Counted from the first letter of the stretch, positions 39,560 through 53,301 are shown. The stretch: DNA of 64,000 nt from Mastigias papua (GCA_964019165.1 OZ025283.1:6712001-6776000), one strand, 5' to 3'. The notes: generated by a model from the sequence alone, not told the origin. A program made the numbers and translations.

Positions 39560-42500
39560 CATCATCATCATCAAGATTTTACGATCAATGATGATGACCA
39601 TGATTATCAAATGATATCATATCTTATCTCATGTACCATGTATCGTGCATCAGAGTTTTTTTAAGGAAAACCCCCACTTTTAGCAAGGACTGTACATCTG
39701 CAAGAATGTATATCTTTTGTCTTCTGCTAATGTTATTGAAAATAATACCTGCTTCATAAACATCCAATGTTCTTTTGTATATTGTCTAATGCCTACATTG
39801 CATACACCCCAATAATTTAAGAACAAATTCAGCCTCAACATTTTGGAAATATTAAGGACAGCCAGTCTGAACTTTAATTTTACTGGTTCTTATAAAAAAA
39901 GAGTGTATACCTTCTTCCTATCTTTCTGATGACATGATATTGATATTGATAGAAGCTGTTGTCTATTTTCCAGAAACTCCAAGAACCCCATTACCTGGAT
40001 GCTGCCCTGATGCTTACTTGCATCTATGCTGCCTGGGAACTGCGCCATGCAATGCTTCGAAAGTCATCGTACGACCTTCACTTAGTCCATCGATGTTTAC
40101 TACGCCCGTAGCAAGAAACTCAAGTCAGATAAGCCCGATTATTTCCCTAAATCTTAACATTGTGAAGTACCCTTGCTCTCCCCCATGGAGTACCCCCGCG
40201 TGCTTAGGAGGTTTCTACAACATGAATGGCTCTATTCAAGCTTGCCCACCTGGTATGTATACAGAGTGATCATTAGCAGCATAATCTTTGCAGGTCACTA
40301 TGCAAATTTAGTGCTTAGTTAAGGCATTACGTGTCATAGAAGGCACTTCTTCTCAACGAACAGATCCACGCTACCTGTTGTTCTATTTGTTTGTTACTGC
40401 GCTTGCAAATGCTTGAGGCTATTTTTAACTATACCTGGTCCATGTTTCCGCTCTGTAATAATGTGTGATTTTTGAGCTTTTCAGTAGGCCTGTATATTTA
40501 GAACTGCTCGAATAATGGGAACATGTTGTTGTTGGCTCAATTCATATCACGAGTGATTTTTGACTCTCTAATTTGATTAGAGAATTTCATCTCATTCGTT
40601 TTGGTTTACAGTATACATTTTTTTTGATAATAATAATGATGATAATAGTTCTTTTTGAAACTTCTCATTGAATATATAAAACTAGGTCGAATAGTACACT
40701 TCACAGAAAACTTGGCGGTGCATAATTGGCTTGCTTATAAAGAACCAGAGCCTTAAATATATTGGTCTTGAAAATCAAGATTTATTTGTGTAGTAATTAG
40801 TGGGTATGGCAATTACGAAATTTTCTCGCGAAAATAACAAGAGCGTAAAAATATATTACACTAAAAGAAGTGCTTCATGAAGAATATAGGTATGGTAACA
40901 TTTTCGTTCGAGTTTTGCCCTATAGCCCTTATTTTTTTCTATATAGTGGTCATGTAATTTTGGCATATTTTAGGCCCTGTAAACAACATTTAAGAAAATA
41001 CCATAGTAGAGAGCAGAAACCTATTCGAAGTTGATATGCAAAAGCAATAGAAGTCCCAACCCGTCTAGCTGCAGGAGGGATGAAATTCTAGCCCGGGTTG
41101 GCTCTGGCTGGAATTTTCTCATGTACACGCTTTTTTTATAAGGAACCACTTTATAGGGAACCTACATGTAGAAGGCCGAAATATTTAAAGAACTTGTACT
41201 ACTAAAGGAAAAATCCCTAAGGAACTTTTCATTTTCAAATTCCGAGTGCTATACTCAGATGCAAGTGAAGATTACATTACATTGAATGATATCAATGGAA
41301 TAGACAAGATACTTCTTGATTGAAATTATGCTTTTGCATATATAGAACTTATTTCCTGTCGCATTTGTGCTTTTGAGGTTGAGTTCTAGCCATAATTAAA
41401 GGTAAAATTCAGAATTTCAATGCTTTTCTAGTGTCTGTGCCATTTCGTGGCACTCTATGTGCAGTGAAAATTAAGGAACTATTAAGGAACTTTTAGTACT
41501 AGAATTTAATAAAAAGAGGTCGGAAAATAAGGAACTTTTAGAACTAGGCCTTTAGCTAGGTTCCTTATAAAAAAAAGTGTGTAATCGCAAACACAGTTTT
41601 ACAACGAGATGAATGGAGAAGGGGGCTGAGTTTTCAACAAAAATCTTCGGCACACGCTGAATGTCGGGTTCACCCTGGATAACCACCTTAAAGAAAGTAT
41701 CCACCTTTGCCGCTGTGGTTTTAACTTAATATTGTTTCATTTATTAGGGTTCTATTGTCCAGAGCTGAGCACATGTATGCTTCCCTGCCCACGTGGAGCA
41801 TACTGTAGACAATTCAGACGCCAACCCGAGAACTCACCACCAAGGCAAGGAGTTGTTCAACCACTCTGCAAAAGTATGGGAATGTGCTGCGTCAGCTGGC
41901 ACGGAAAACTCCAACCACCTACCCAACTCTTCCTTAGAAATGGCACGAGTTTCTTTAAATGCCCTGGTACGGCCCTTCCGGATGCATGCCCTAAAGGATA
42001 CTACTGTCCCACCACAACAACGCGATTGATCTGCAAACGTGGCCATTTCTGCCCAGAAGGATCCATCGAGCCTATTAAATGCCCAGTAAGGCAGTTGTTA
42101 TTTTCTGTGTTTCATTTATATTTCTTAGTTTTCTGAACTGAGTATCCCTCAATTTATCCGCTGTCAATCATAATTTTTCAAAATGAAATTGTGTGTTTTC
42201 AATATAAATGAAGTAATGATCATGCTTGAGGAAGATTCTGTAGTGGCCCCAGAGCAGATCTTCTCAATGATTCAATCGTTTATTAGTGATGATGAGCGGT
42301 ACTGGAGATAATTAGTTTCCTCTTTTTAGCCACTGACAATTTGCAGTGAGGGTGAATCTGCGCCACTTAACAGTGTTGCTGGGCCTTTGTTGGCTGCATT
42401 TCTAGTCTTCCTGGTTGTCGCTGCTTACCAGTTTTATATTCACTTCTCGAAAATCAAGTTCTACTGTGATTTATACTGCTCTGAAGCAATAGGAAAAGAT

Positions 42501-42659
42501 CGAAGTTTAAGTGTTGCTTACAATATCACTGATGGAATGAAGTCTTTGACAATCAATATGAAGGAGTTGAGCTCAAAGTCGCAGGAAGAGGCGGAAATTC
42601 AACCGAAAAGTTTCCCAATCGATATTGCTTTTGATGACCTTAGTTTGACACTGAAATCT
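36425..42659 (+). CDS. Copy C exons 1-4: signal peptide, Cys-rich ectodomain, first membrane span
   Basis: Exon 1 encodes [20 protein letters not shown], a clear signal peptide. Exon 2 has [38 protein letters not shown] and ends ACPPG. Exon 3 has [52 protein letters not shown] and [14 protein letters not shown], very close to the CPTTT / SGHYC / GST motifs of plant ABCG24/28. Exon 4 (residues 228-337) has CSEGESAPL, the span [19 protein letters not shown] and an acidic-basic juxtamembrane linker ([11 protein letters not shown]) shared with copy D but not B. Intron 1 is 3.5 kb and contains three repeat elements. Confidence 0.9.
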
Positions 42660-44036
42660 GTAAGTACACTTTTTTGTAGGAAAGTTGTTTATTAGAAAGT
42701 AATACTCGACTGCTCAAAAAGTTAAGAAAGTTGAGATGTGACTCATATTTACCTATCTATACCCAATATGAAACATTATCATTTAAGTGGTGCCTAGTCC
42801 TCTGACCGTGCACCACATTTTTTAGTTCAGTTAGCAAGATGACAGATATAGAATATTGTTATGTTGAATGCGTTATGTTATCTATAGTTCTATAAGTTTT
42901 CTCTGAGTTTGTCTAACTGGAATTTGCCTCCATCATGAATACAGATTTAACAAAGTTCAGGACTGGATTTTTGCAACCTAAGAAAGTTGATATGTCATAT
43001 ACCTTTAAAATTCTAATATTCCCACAAGACCGTCATCCCTATTATTTAATTTGCATACCTTTCTGTGGTATCCTATGTATTAGAGTCTCACCAGAGTGTC
43101 AACACTGTACTGCCACGCCTACTAGGACATCCTTGCAAAGAAAGTTGTAAGAAGGTTGCAGTACTGAAATCACGAAAATGCTAAGACAGTTTCAGTACTG
43201 GGCGAAAAAAACTTTTTTACAAAAAACCGTAAAATATCATGAATACTGAGTCTGGGGTGGAAATTTTTGTTTATAGGCAATCGATTTTAGAAGGAACATA
43301 CAAGTAAAAGGCTAAGGATTCTAAGGAACTTTCAATACTAACGACAAAATGCATTTGGAACTTTTGCGTTCAGTATCAATGGACATTGGGAAATGTTCAG
43401 TATTCGGACAGGGGACAATGTACTATCAAATCAATGATGAAATGAAAACTGCACCGAGCCTATCCATATGCAAACAAAAAATCAAATCCTAGAATGGCAC
43501 TCATTGCACGTGTAACATCTGCAGAAACTAATTACTGATATTATTAATATTTTGAAAAAGCTCCGCGGTGATTTGTATGTTATGAAAGATTTCTATCGCT
43601 TGTTTATTGTGCTACTTATCAAAATATCATGTCTTTATCCATTTTAGCGGGATAAAAAGGTGGTGTTATCAGGAGTTACAGGAATGGTGCTGAGTGGCGA
43701 AGTAACAGCAGTCATGGGACCATCAGGGGCAGGAAAGACAACGTTCTTAAACGCACTTAGTGGAAAAGCATACTATGGGGTGAGGTCGATTAGAGAACTT
43801 TTACGAATAAATAAATCATACCAAGTCAATAGGTTCAGCGGGATTTTCTCATTCGTTTCGAGTAGAAACATCTACTGTAGATGACATTTCCCTGAATGAG
43901 TGATAGAATGAATGAAAGAATTGATGAATGAATGAATGAATGAATGAATGAATGAATGAATGAATGAATGAATGAATGAATGAATGAATGAGTCAATCAT
44001 TCAATTTACAAACCAATCGATCGATCAATCAATCAG

Positions 44037-44074
<38 letters not shown>

Positions 44075-47000
44075 TAACAATGTGAAAAGATTCTGTGTTC
44101 TTATGGAATGTTCTTCAATATAGTTTCTTAGTCAATATGGGATATGATCAGCACAGTTATTCCAAACAGATAAGGAGTCAGAATTTCTAACATGCTTTTA
44201 GAACAACTGTCATTGCACTGCAAATTGTATATGGGATTTCTGATCATAAGGTATATCTTAAGGTGTGTCTTATGGTTCAACAATAAGTACAATGCTCTTC
44301 AAGATCATTAAGACAATAGAGCAGGGATCTCAAGCCGAATGCGAGCTGCAGCGTAATATTTTGTGGCCCCCACCTTGACAGAAAATATACTACTAGTGAA
44401 GCCTACAGGGAGTGGATCTTTGAAGGGTCACTCAACCAGTTACTATGCGGCCCATCCTCATTCAGGCTCTGTCTCCAGCGGCCCAGGTAAATTGAATTTG
44501 AGATCTCTGCAATAACGGCTTTCACGGCTGTGATTTAGAGGAAGATCTTGCTTTCATTGTCCCATTTGAGGAACTTTTATCAACAATCCATTTTGAGCAA
44601 ATTTTTCCTTTTAGTATAATTGTGACTGATAAATGTATAGCCCTTCTAAAGTACTGATCCTAAAACGAATTCATTCTATTTAACTGTTCTCAGTTTTGTA
44701 GCCTGGAACTAGTTTCTAATTGCTAGAGATACAAAAATACTTAGAAAAATTTCGAGTTAAAAACTTGGTTTGTTTTGATCGTCTTGAATGAGGAAGGTCT
44801 ATTATGAAAAAATTGGCAGCCAGAAGAATGCTGGACGGTTTTCTGGACTTTGTCCAGATCAGACTGTAGATTAGCGTGCTACACCTAAGCCATCCTTTTT
44901 CAGTCATCTTTGCAAAGAAAGGATTGAAATTTTGTTTTGAAGGTAGAGGGAAACAGATATTTTATTTACCCCATTCTATAAATGGTACATGTTAGGAACA
45001 TCTATGGAAAAGGCATTGTGAATGAAGCCAGAAGTGCGATTTATTCTGTATAATACTGGATAATGTTATTATATATCAAACAGCTAGAATTCGAGGAACA
45101 GACACCTCAAATGATGTATAGGACAGAGGGAATTACAACTAAGTGTAGATCTTGTGTTCTTTGTTTTGCATGACTAGGAAACATGTGACTTTTGACTGCT
45201 ACTAGTCTTATGCTTCGTGCTGTATAAGAATACAAACGTTTGCTTATGGGTATTCGCAATTGTCACCTCAGGACCTAGGTGGAGATATTATGGTGAACTC
45301 CAAATCAGTTCACTCATTATCAAAGTACAGAAAAGTAACTGGATTTGTTCCACAAGAGGACACCATGCACAGAAAACTAACTGTCCAAGAGGTATTGACA
45401 TTCCAAGGCAGACTGCGTTTGCCTGCATCAACCCCATATGGAAAGATTACGCATAGAGTTGATGAGATACTGAAACTTTTGGAAATTGCTCACGTGGCAA
45501 GTGTTCCAATCGGAGATGAGGTAGGTTTCTGTTTTCAATACTTACTTTAACTTCCTGTTGATTCCAGTACTGCACATAGATAGCAAACGCGTTTTAGAGC
45601 ACACCGAAATAGATCTTTCACCCAACACTGATCAGATTATAAAATGTCAGGTAGTGACCGAAAGGTCGATGCGAGTACAGTCAAATGTTTCTATCTTGAC
45701 TACCCAGGTATGAATACAAATATACGCAGCGAGAGGACGACTATTGCGCCTGATTGGCTTCTTATTTGGGACAATATATGACCATTCACTCCTTGGTTGG
45801 CTGAAGAGGCTACGGCAGAAAGCCTCCTTTTTAGTGTACACAAAACTGGCTGTTGAGTTTATGTTGACAGTGTCCAAAACACCAAATGGAAAGACGACTT
45901 TGCTCATAAATTATCGTCCGTATGCGCTTTAGCGCATTAAAGTTCTGCAATTGTATGTCCTAAAGACTGTGCTCTCAGTATGTTATTAATAATTTCAATT
46001 TCTCAAGCAGTATTAAGCTCTGTAGTACACAGCGTTCATAGTCTATTGATTATACAAAGACTCTATCCATCAGTGAATCTAGTAATAACTGAATTATTAC
46101 AACAGTTTGGTTTAGCTGAATGAAGTAGCCGGTGAACCAATTGATCAGCGAGTACTCTATCTTGTTCCACATAATCATGCATTAGATTAAGGTAATAATT
46201 TCAGTTTGAGTTGTCTTCTCATAGCATAGTGATTCTTTCATAGGAAACTCGTGGCATTTCTGGTGGCCAAAGAAAACGAGTCAACATTGGTATGGAACTG
46301 ATCGCTGATCCAACCCTTCTGTTTCTTGATGAACCTACCAGGTACGCTGGATTTACCAGGCTGTCACATTGAAATCAAAGACTGCTGTGGACACCATGCT
46401 AGGAGTGGTGTTTCACAACTTTTTCAAAATTTTAAGGATACTACTGTACATTTGCCATATACACTAGTTTATCGAAGGAACGAGTTAGTATGCCCTGCCT
46501 TATCATCAACAAAATCAATCCAACAAAATGTGTTTCTCTCTACAACATGCACACGACCCTAAGAGTCAGTTCTCTTTTATATCTGTCTAGTCAGTTTTAG
46601 CAATGTGGTGGCATGAAGTTAGCAGTGATAAAAGCAAAGAAATGCAGGGGTTACATCCACTGCAATTATTGGATAGAGCTCACCTTGCCTGCAGTACGAA
46701 AACCACGCCTCTTCGATTGATTTGTAGAGATTACTAGACAATATACTCAGATCTTAGTACACTGCACTAGCAGCGTTTTGCTTACTTTCTGCCACTGTAT
46801 GTTGCAAGTAACATGATAAGTAGCAATCTGTATTGTTGACCATTATGTTGAGTCCCAATCTAGTCTTTCGATACACTGTATTGTCGGTGCAAATGTCTAT
46901 TATACTCATATTGTATATTCTCTTTTAGTGGGCTTGATAGTACATCAAGTTTATCTGTTCTTCGTGCTTTAAGAAAAGTTGCAGAGAAAGGAAGACTAAC

Positions 47001-50000
47001 GGTTGTTTGTGTCATCCACCAGCCAAGATATGAAATATTTGGTAAGGGGAGCTAAGGTGTTCAGAGTAATTAATTTGGTTCTAGTGTTCGTTTAATTTTT
47101 TATCAACTGGAAGGTATTTGCAGCGCCAAAATTAAGTGTGGATCTAACTCATTCGCTCACTCATTATGAATTTACTTTGAATCTGTGAATGGAGAAGGAG
47201 TGGATTTGTAAGTAGGACGTACCTATTTATGTAAAGTACGTAATCAACGCCAAAGCAAATTTATGTTCCCACCTTGGGTATTATTTAAACGTTATCCTAA
47301 TAAATAGCAATATGAAGGAAGCCCAATAGATTTTTAAACATAACAGTATTTCCACATAGAAGGCTGCATCACAATGTAACTTTGTACAGAAAATGAACAT
47401 TCAGCCATCTTACTTTTTCTACTTTAAAAAGAATAATGAATTCAAAGTGTCCGTTCGTTTCTGTTCGTTTACGTTGTTTACGTTGTTTATGTTTTCCGAT
47501 AGCCATGTTCCATAAGTTGTTATTCTTGGGACCTGGAGGTCGCACTGTGTACCAAGGAAGTGTAGAAGGTGCAAAGGAGTACTTTGACGGAATGGGATAT
47601 CCTTGTCCAGCAAACATCAACCCTGCCGATCATTACATGGATGTCATAGGCGGAGTTGTAAAAAAGGGTAATGATAAGTTCAATCCTGCAGTATTGTTTG
47701 ATGCGTGGGTTGATCATGCAAAAGAGCAGAAGACTGAAGGCGTGAGAAATGCAGATGCTGAAGATGGACAAAATGATGATGTTCAAGTTGTTGTGAATTC
47801 AGGTAATAGCTATTGAAGTGTTCCTATTATACATAGCATTTTTAAGGAATTTCCATTAGTGGGGAAGTTTCTCAAAAGGGCCACTAAGATAGAAAAACCC
47901 TTTGACCGCACCCTGTAAACACCCTGGTGGAAGGAAGGTAACACTCATTCCTCGTTCACAATGATGAAGTCATACTTTCTTTTTGCATGGTAATAGAACA
48001 GCCCTGAAAAGTACCACTCTCTCCTTCAAAAGTTATTTAGTGGACCCAGACGAGTGGGAAATTCTGAGATTTTGCCGGTAACTACAGGCGAAGACAATGG
48101 ACCAGCTGGGTACTTTTCCCCAACAGTTAGCTTGTTAAAGAATCCCCTCCGTTGTATTGTCTATATGGCATTTGCTTGCAAATCATATATCTTTATTGTA
48201 CTCACCCTCTTGCACCTTTCTTTCATAGAGGAATTCCATGATCGACCAATGCCAAATATCTTTCTGCAATTCGCCGTTTTCCTGAAACGAGAAGGGATTC
48301 TCCAATTCAGATACATCAGATCTCTTATGTTAGACATGTTCTTGGTTCTCCTTGCGGGTGGTGTTCTTGGTGCACTATACGCAGAGGTATCTTACTTATT
48401 TTGAACAACAGAGAGATATCGTATACATTTGAGTATCTAGTTGCCATCTTGTTGTTAGCAATAAATAACTAACTGTTCCTAGCTTTATTCAATTTGCTAG
48501 ACGCTTCCATGTTTAAACAGCGTGTTCGACTATTGCCTTATTAATGATTTAATGGTGTACTTAGAATATCCCTTACAGTTTAAACATGTTTGTATCAGAA
48601 GTAGTTTTGGCATAAAGGGTCTTGCAACCTCTGATGGATTGTTTTATGTTGACCCCATTTCCAAATTTCTTTGGTGCTGTTTGAATATAAGCTGTGAAAA
48701 GCATACTGATGCTGTTCAATATTAACTGTGATCATATCTCAATTTCAAAGGTTTCTCTTGAGAAGACGGTTACCATGAACACAATGAGTTCATTGGCGAT
48801 TGGTTTGACTGCTATTCTTGCATCACTGAGATGTTTTGGAAATCATAGAACCACATACTGGAGGTTCGAGTTGATTTAAAGCTTAATAGCATAGCATTGT
48901 TAAATTTTATTAATGGATGAAAAGTACTTCTTTGATATTTTGCCTATTCTTCGACATTCAGTCAGACGTATGTTTACCGATACTACCTTACAAATGATGC
49001 TATGTTGTGTGATTTGTGTGCAAGCAAAAACTAAAGGTACAGTTAGAAGAGAGTAACCGCAGCCCCACCCTAGTGTTTTCTAGAAGGCATTCTGAGACAA
49101 TTATTTCAATTGGAGATATTTGTAAACGCTTTCAGTTTTCAAGGTTTGATATTTTAGGCTAGTATATATTTCATATCTAACTAGTGTCATGATATCATAG
49201 CGTACCGTTTCGTGCCTCATCCTCAGATCATTTTTCAGGTGCACCATTCTTTGATATGAGTATCATTGATGACTTGAAGCTCACATACATAGTCAGGTTC
49301 ACAGATTGTTATTAATAGCCAATGTGTAGATCAGTTCATAAATACGGCTGCATACCCTTCTTTCTTAATCACATCGACAATAGGAAGTAGGACAGAAAAG
49401 CATTTTCACTTAGAAGACTTCATCGAAATCCGTAGGTGTCGTCTTTGCTCTGATTTTTGTGTTCATTATTTGAGTTCATTGTAGGGAGTCTGCTGCTGGA
49501 GTTAACAGAATTAGTTACTTCCTGGCAGTGAATGTATGCCAACTACCTATCATCTTGGTTGCACCACTGTTCTACCTCAGTCTCCAGTATACATTTACGT
49601 CACCTCGAGGTTTGTGTATTTGCTGTAGATGCTCTAGATTCGCGCTTCTTGGAGAATAGGGGGGATAATTTCGTCATTTTATGTCGATTCGTGTGACTAC
49701 CTTCACGCAATAAAAAATATTTTCTATTCCTTGTCTTTCTCTTTTCTCTACTTTCTACATTCTTTTTGTACATTTGCTTTAATGTCTTTCCACGATAAAA
49801 TTTATCCCAAAAAATGTTGTTAGCTATTGCCAGGCATCGAATTATACTACGGATGATATAGTCTTTTTATAAGAATACGTTTTAAGGAACGCCGAGGATC
49901 GATTTACTACAGAAAATAAGAATACTTCTAGGGCATGGCCAGGGCATGGCCAGGGCGTGGCCAGCATCAGATGACAATTTTCACAAGCACTCAACTACTC

Positions 50001-52116
50001 ACATTCTATTGGCAAACAAATTCTGATGGTTTTGATAGTAGACATCAATATTCGTTGCTTTCTTTTGATGTTATCCCGGCTGCATGTTTAAGAAACTATT
50101 TATAGCGTGTACTTTCAGATATTTGCAAAAGATCACTTTTATAAAGAACTGAACAATTTTCAGAGCATTTGAACCTAGAATCTTTAAAGATTATGAGCAT
50201 GGGCCTCGGCAAAAATCATCTGGTTCTTGTAAAAAGAGTAGTTTTATAGGTCACTTCTTATTGATTTAGTCTTGCAAGGTAGAATATCACACTAGAAGGC
50301 TGAAATTAAGATCTTTATGTAGCTATGCCAAGTATATGTATCATGCCGTCTCCATTGTGGATTTGTCTTTGTAAAAATAAACAATCTGCTGCATAGAGGA
50401 GCTTGTATCTGCCTACACACTGAACTGTTCTTTGTTTCATATGCAGCATTGTTCAAGTATCATTACATTGCTGTACTAATGGCCCAGTTTGCCACTACTG
50501 GTATTGGCTATGCTATTTCTTGCATATTCAACCCAAGAAACTCACAGATGGCTGCAGTTGTTATAGTTCTCATATCATCGCTTTTGTCAGGTAAGTACCC
50601 TGTCCTGTAACGGAATTGTGGAGGGCATTATTGCAACAACACAACGCATTTATTACCACAATCCACTTCACTGATAAAAATAATGAAAAATAATAGGCCA
50701 ATAATGGTTTCTTCGTGTTGATCGATTTGAACGTTGGCCCTTGACTGATTTTTAATTTTCGATGGGAGAGCGCTGATTTTTATCTTACGGTATCAACTTT
50801 TGCTTTTGGAATTACAAGCTGTTCATAAAGCGGATGCTAAAGCTTATCAATGAAAGTTTATATCTCCACAATCTTCGAAGGAAAGAAACGGTACACACAG
50901 AGTCCAGAAAAAGTCACGGCTCCACGGCTCTGAGCCGGAGGAAACTTTTACTCTGTATGTCGTATTTGAGGAAGGTTTTGAAATCTGTATCGACAATCCA
51001 GTTTCAGCAAAGTTTTCATATTATACGACATCGACTGTGAAAGGTATAGCCCATTTGCAGTTAAAGCTTCCGAGACATACCCAATGTAGAGTTCAAAAAC
51101 TTTGACTAGCTTTGATAGTCTTAACTTTTATGACGAGGAAGGTTTATGATGAAGATTTGGCAGCCGGAGGAAGGTTGGGCATTTTTCTGGACTCTGGGTA
51201 CACACTTTTTTGTAAGAATACAGTCTGTAAGGCTCAAATTTTCTGAAATTTTAGAATAATTTATGAATAATGCAAGCCTCTAGCTTCATCAGGGTTTAGA
51301 TATTTTGCTGATTTAAGTTTTTTTAGAAAAGAAAGCAAGAGTGAACTTCACTTATCCTGTCTGGAACTCGTTACACTACGATGCGACTGAGAAACTCTTA
51401 AGGGAGTGTCAGTTATACACTTTTTGTTATATGAATATAGTCTATACAAGAATTAATACTCTGACTCTGACGAGTGTCGGACGAAAAAAGCTTTCAGTAT
51501 GCTAAAAGAATGTTCCCGCTTTTCCGTGCTATAGTGAAGTTCTGTAGTACCAACAGACTTTTCACAAGAATTAATGCTCAAATTCCTAAAATTAAAGAAT
51601 AATTTAGGAATATTCGTAGGCTCAAAATCGGAAAAAATTTAAGAATAAAGAGGCTTAGTGAAGACTTAGGTATTCTTACAAAAATCTCTGTAATAATAGG
51701 TGTTATTTTCCTCATGCATCAAGTTGGATTACTTCTGTAGCTTTATTTGAATACTATTCGTGGTATTTAATCACAGACTGGTAACTTGCGTGCAATTTTG
51801 TTAAAGAGATAACAGTTATATCTCACTGCTTTTAGGCTCAATGCCGTCCTTGTGCAAACTGAAAGACATTGATGTCATTGGCCCGGTCGCTTACAGTTTA
51901 TCATACTGTCGCTGGTTCGTTGAGGCATTGTTTGAAAAAGAGGTTGAAAGATATCCACCCGTACTACAAACGAGCATTGATGCATTGGCATTTAGAAACA
52001 GTTATGACCTTGAGAGCTACGGCCTATGTATGCTTGTTCTATTTGCATTTGGGATAGTATTCCGCGTTATTGCATATCTCTGTTTAGTTTTCACAAACCG
52101 TGGACAACAAAAATAA
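36425..52116 (+). CDS. ABCG24/28-like (Adp1-type) half-transporter, copy C, complete, 14 exons, 907 aa
   Basis: Exons: 36425-36488, 39974-40252, 41748-42085, 42330-42659, 43648-43779, 45272-45520, 46244-46341, 46929-47041, 47503-47802, 48229-48386, 48751-48863, 49485-49609, 50447-50590, 51836-52116. All junctions are GT-AG, and phases equal those of copy B. The joined length is 2724 nt, in frame to TAA. All ABC motifs are canonical, so this is the best candidate in the window for a fully active half-transporter, working as a homodimer or with a paralogue at a cell membrane. The substrate cannot be read from sequence. Introns carry a 460-bp MITE, a foldback palindrome, simple repeats and a hAT relic, but no long TA array. 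The AATAAA overlapping the stop codon is unlikely to be the poly(A) signal; none better was seen nearby. Confidence 0.92.
37061..37168. mobile_element. Foldback MITE single arm inserted in a dispersed repeat
   Basis: Carries CTGACGAGTGTCGGACGAAG and CGTGCTATAGTGAAGTTCTG, as in 51466-51562 and the right arm of 17315-17555. The flanks align with uninterrupted sequence at 6055-6110, so the insert boundaries can be read to within a few bases. It lies in copy C intron 1. Confidence 0.7.
37597..37880. repeat. Long inverted repeat (foldback) in copy C intron 1
   Basis: Arms of roughly 120 bp are inverted. The inner 80 bp are nearly perfect, with GAAATTGCTAGGAATATGAG at 37644 and its complement at 37810. 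The outer parts (CAAGCCTGTTTAGGAT against its complement near 37870) match with a short indel. The loop is about 50 bp. No coding capacity. Confidence 0.8.
38927..39206. mobile_element. MITE, family 'CTACAATCG', second copy
   Basis: The ends ATACAATCACTGCCAAAAGT and GGCATTGATTGTAGC are inverted, and match the ends of 4818-5106 with several changes. It lies in copy C intron 1. Confidence 0.55.
39480..39572. repeat. (TCA)n microsatellite
   Basis: ATCATAATCATAATCATC passes into pure TCA for about 90 bp, in copy C intron 1. Confidence 0.9.
41124..41583 (+). mobile_element. TA-flanked MITE, 460-bp member, in copy C intron 2
   Basis: It starts TACACGCTTTTTTTATAAGG and ends TTCCTTATAAAAAAAAGTG plus TGTA. 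TA lies at both borders, as in Tc1/mariner-type insertions. The body is nearly identical to the inverted copy at 24332-24792. Diverged single ends occur near 39885, 51190 and 52255. No transposase. Confidence 0.85.
43648..47802 (+). CDS. Copy C exons 5-9: canonical ABC ATPase domain
   Basis: Walker A is GPSGAGKTT (361-369, Lys367). The Q-loop is GFVPQED (Gln409). The signature is ISGGQ (469-473) with [10 protein letters not shown] after it. Walker B is LLFLDEP (Glu494). The D-loop is SGLDSTSS, and the switch motif VCVIHQP gives His527 (47017-47019). Exon 9 holds [32 protein letters not shown] and a long acidic linker (DAEDGQNDD). All residues needed for ATP hydrolysis are present, in contrast to copy B. 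Confidence 0.92.
43905..44075. repeat. (GAAT)n followed by (AATC)n simple repeats
   Basis: GAAT units run from about 43920 to 43990, then AATC units from about 44010 to 44075, in copy C intron 5. Confidence 0.95.
44332..44509. mobile_element. Short hAT-like MITE in copy C intron 5
   Basis: The ends CAGGGATCTCAA and TTTGAGATCTCTG are inverted. The flanks CAATAGAG and CAATAACG agree at 6 of 8 positions, consistent with an old 8-bp hAT target duplication. Confidence 0.6.
48229..52116 (+). CDS. Copy C exons 10-14: ABCG membrane domain
   Basis: Exon 10 carries the amphipathic start [20 protein letters not shown] and helix 1. Exon 11 has [19 protein letters not shown]. Exon 12 has [18 protein letters not shown] and helix 3. 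Exon 13 has [20 protein letters not shown]. Exon 14 starts [16 protein letters not shown] and ends TNRGQQK. Exon lengths and phases equal copy A where they can be compared. The last intron shows no close match to those of A and B. Confidence 0.9.
51466..51562. mobile_element. Foldback MITE single arm in copy C intron 13
   Basis: It runs from CTGACGAGTGTCGGACGAAA to CAACAGACTTTTC. ACAAGAATTAAT lies on both sides (about 51449 and 51562) and may be a target duplication. Confidence 0.6.
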
Positions 52117-52658
52117 AGCCTAAGGTACTATCCTTTTTTGGCACCTTTTCTGCTATGTGCTATTAATTTGTTAAGGTAATATTCGAACTCTGGTATTTTC
52201 TATTGATGATCTGTTCCGTCCAGCAATTCTTGATTATACTATTGTATTGTACTGCATCCTTTTTCTTTTATAAGAAACCTGGTTTAAGGCCTAGTAGTAA
52301 ACGTTTCTCAATCTTTTGCCGTGTTTTTTAGTTCTAAACATGTCTTGAACGGTCCTTAATGTAATGAAAAAGCTTCAGTGAAAACGGAAACAAAATGTTA
52401 AACTTTGCTTTTGGTAGTGCCCCTAAGGCTTGACACATAAACCTTTCTTAAGTGGAAACTAGTTAAATCCGTGGTGGAAAAGGGGTTTCCGAAACTGTGA
52501 AAGATTCACAAAGTTTCTAAAGCTTCCTGACTATTTCAATGTAGTTCTTAAGTTTCTTTAATGTCAAAGAAATGGCAGGGAAATCAGGCCCTTTCACTAT
52601 TGTCAGGGGGAAATTTCAGGGAATTTTGACTAACCTCAGAGAAAAGGCCTTTCAGGGT

Positions 52659-52783
52659 CAGTGGCGTAACACATGGTATGCACCTACATAAAACTAGGGG
52701 CCCCACGAAACTCAAATGTCATTTAGTATAGAGCCCCCAAACATCACTTTCACTATAGGCTCCACTCTGCTCCGTTGCCACTG
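52659..52783. mobile_element. hAT-like MITE with perfect 8-bp target duplication
   Basis: The ends CAGTGGCGTAACACATGG and CTGCTCCGTTGCCACTG are inverted. TTCAGGGT flanks it exactly on both sides (52651-52658 and 52784-52791), the hallmark of hAT insertion. It is 125 bp and non-coding. Confidence 0.85.
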
Positions 52784-53301
52784 TTCAGGGTATATTCGTA
52801 TGACTTGAAATTTGCTTGTTTGTCTATATGGCTCATGGCTGTCTATATCAGAAGCATACAACACACGGATTCAGATTGAAAAAGTAATGTGTCAAATACT
52901 CCACCACGTCAATTAGGAAATACTTAAATAGTGAGGCACTTGTCAGGGAAATGTTAGGCCCAAATCAGAGAAATCAAGCTAGCTGATTTAGCAGATACCT
53001 TGTTCAGGATAAAGTGCTTGAATTCTATTGGCAATTTTGGTACATGTTGTCTTGTGTGTATTGCATGTATTTAGATATATTTGTCAGTGGAAATGAACCG
53101 AAATGAACTGAACTAAACTGTTCTATTTTGACATAAGCTTAATCAGATATTTTTGTATCCTTTGGTTAATTTTCATGTCTTTTGTTCAAGATTTGTTCGA
53201 TTTTAAATATTTTAACATATAATTTGTTTATCTCATTGTAATCATCGCAATACTATCTACAATTATGTAGTAATGTTATATTGTTTTGTCTCTTAGGAAA
53301 G

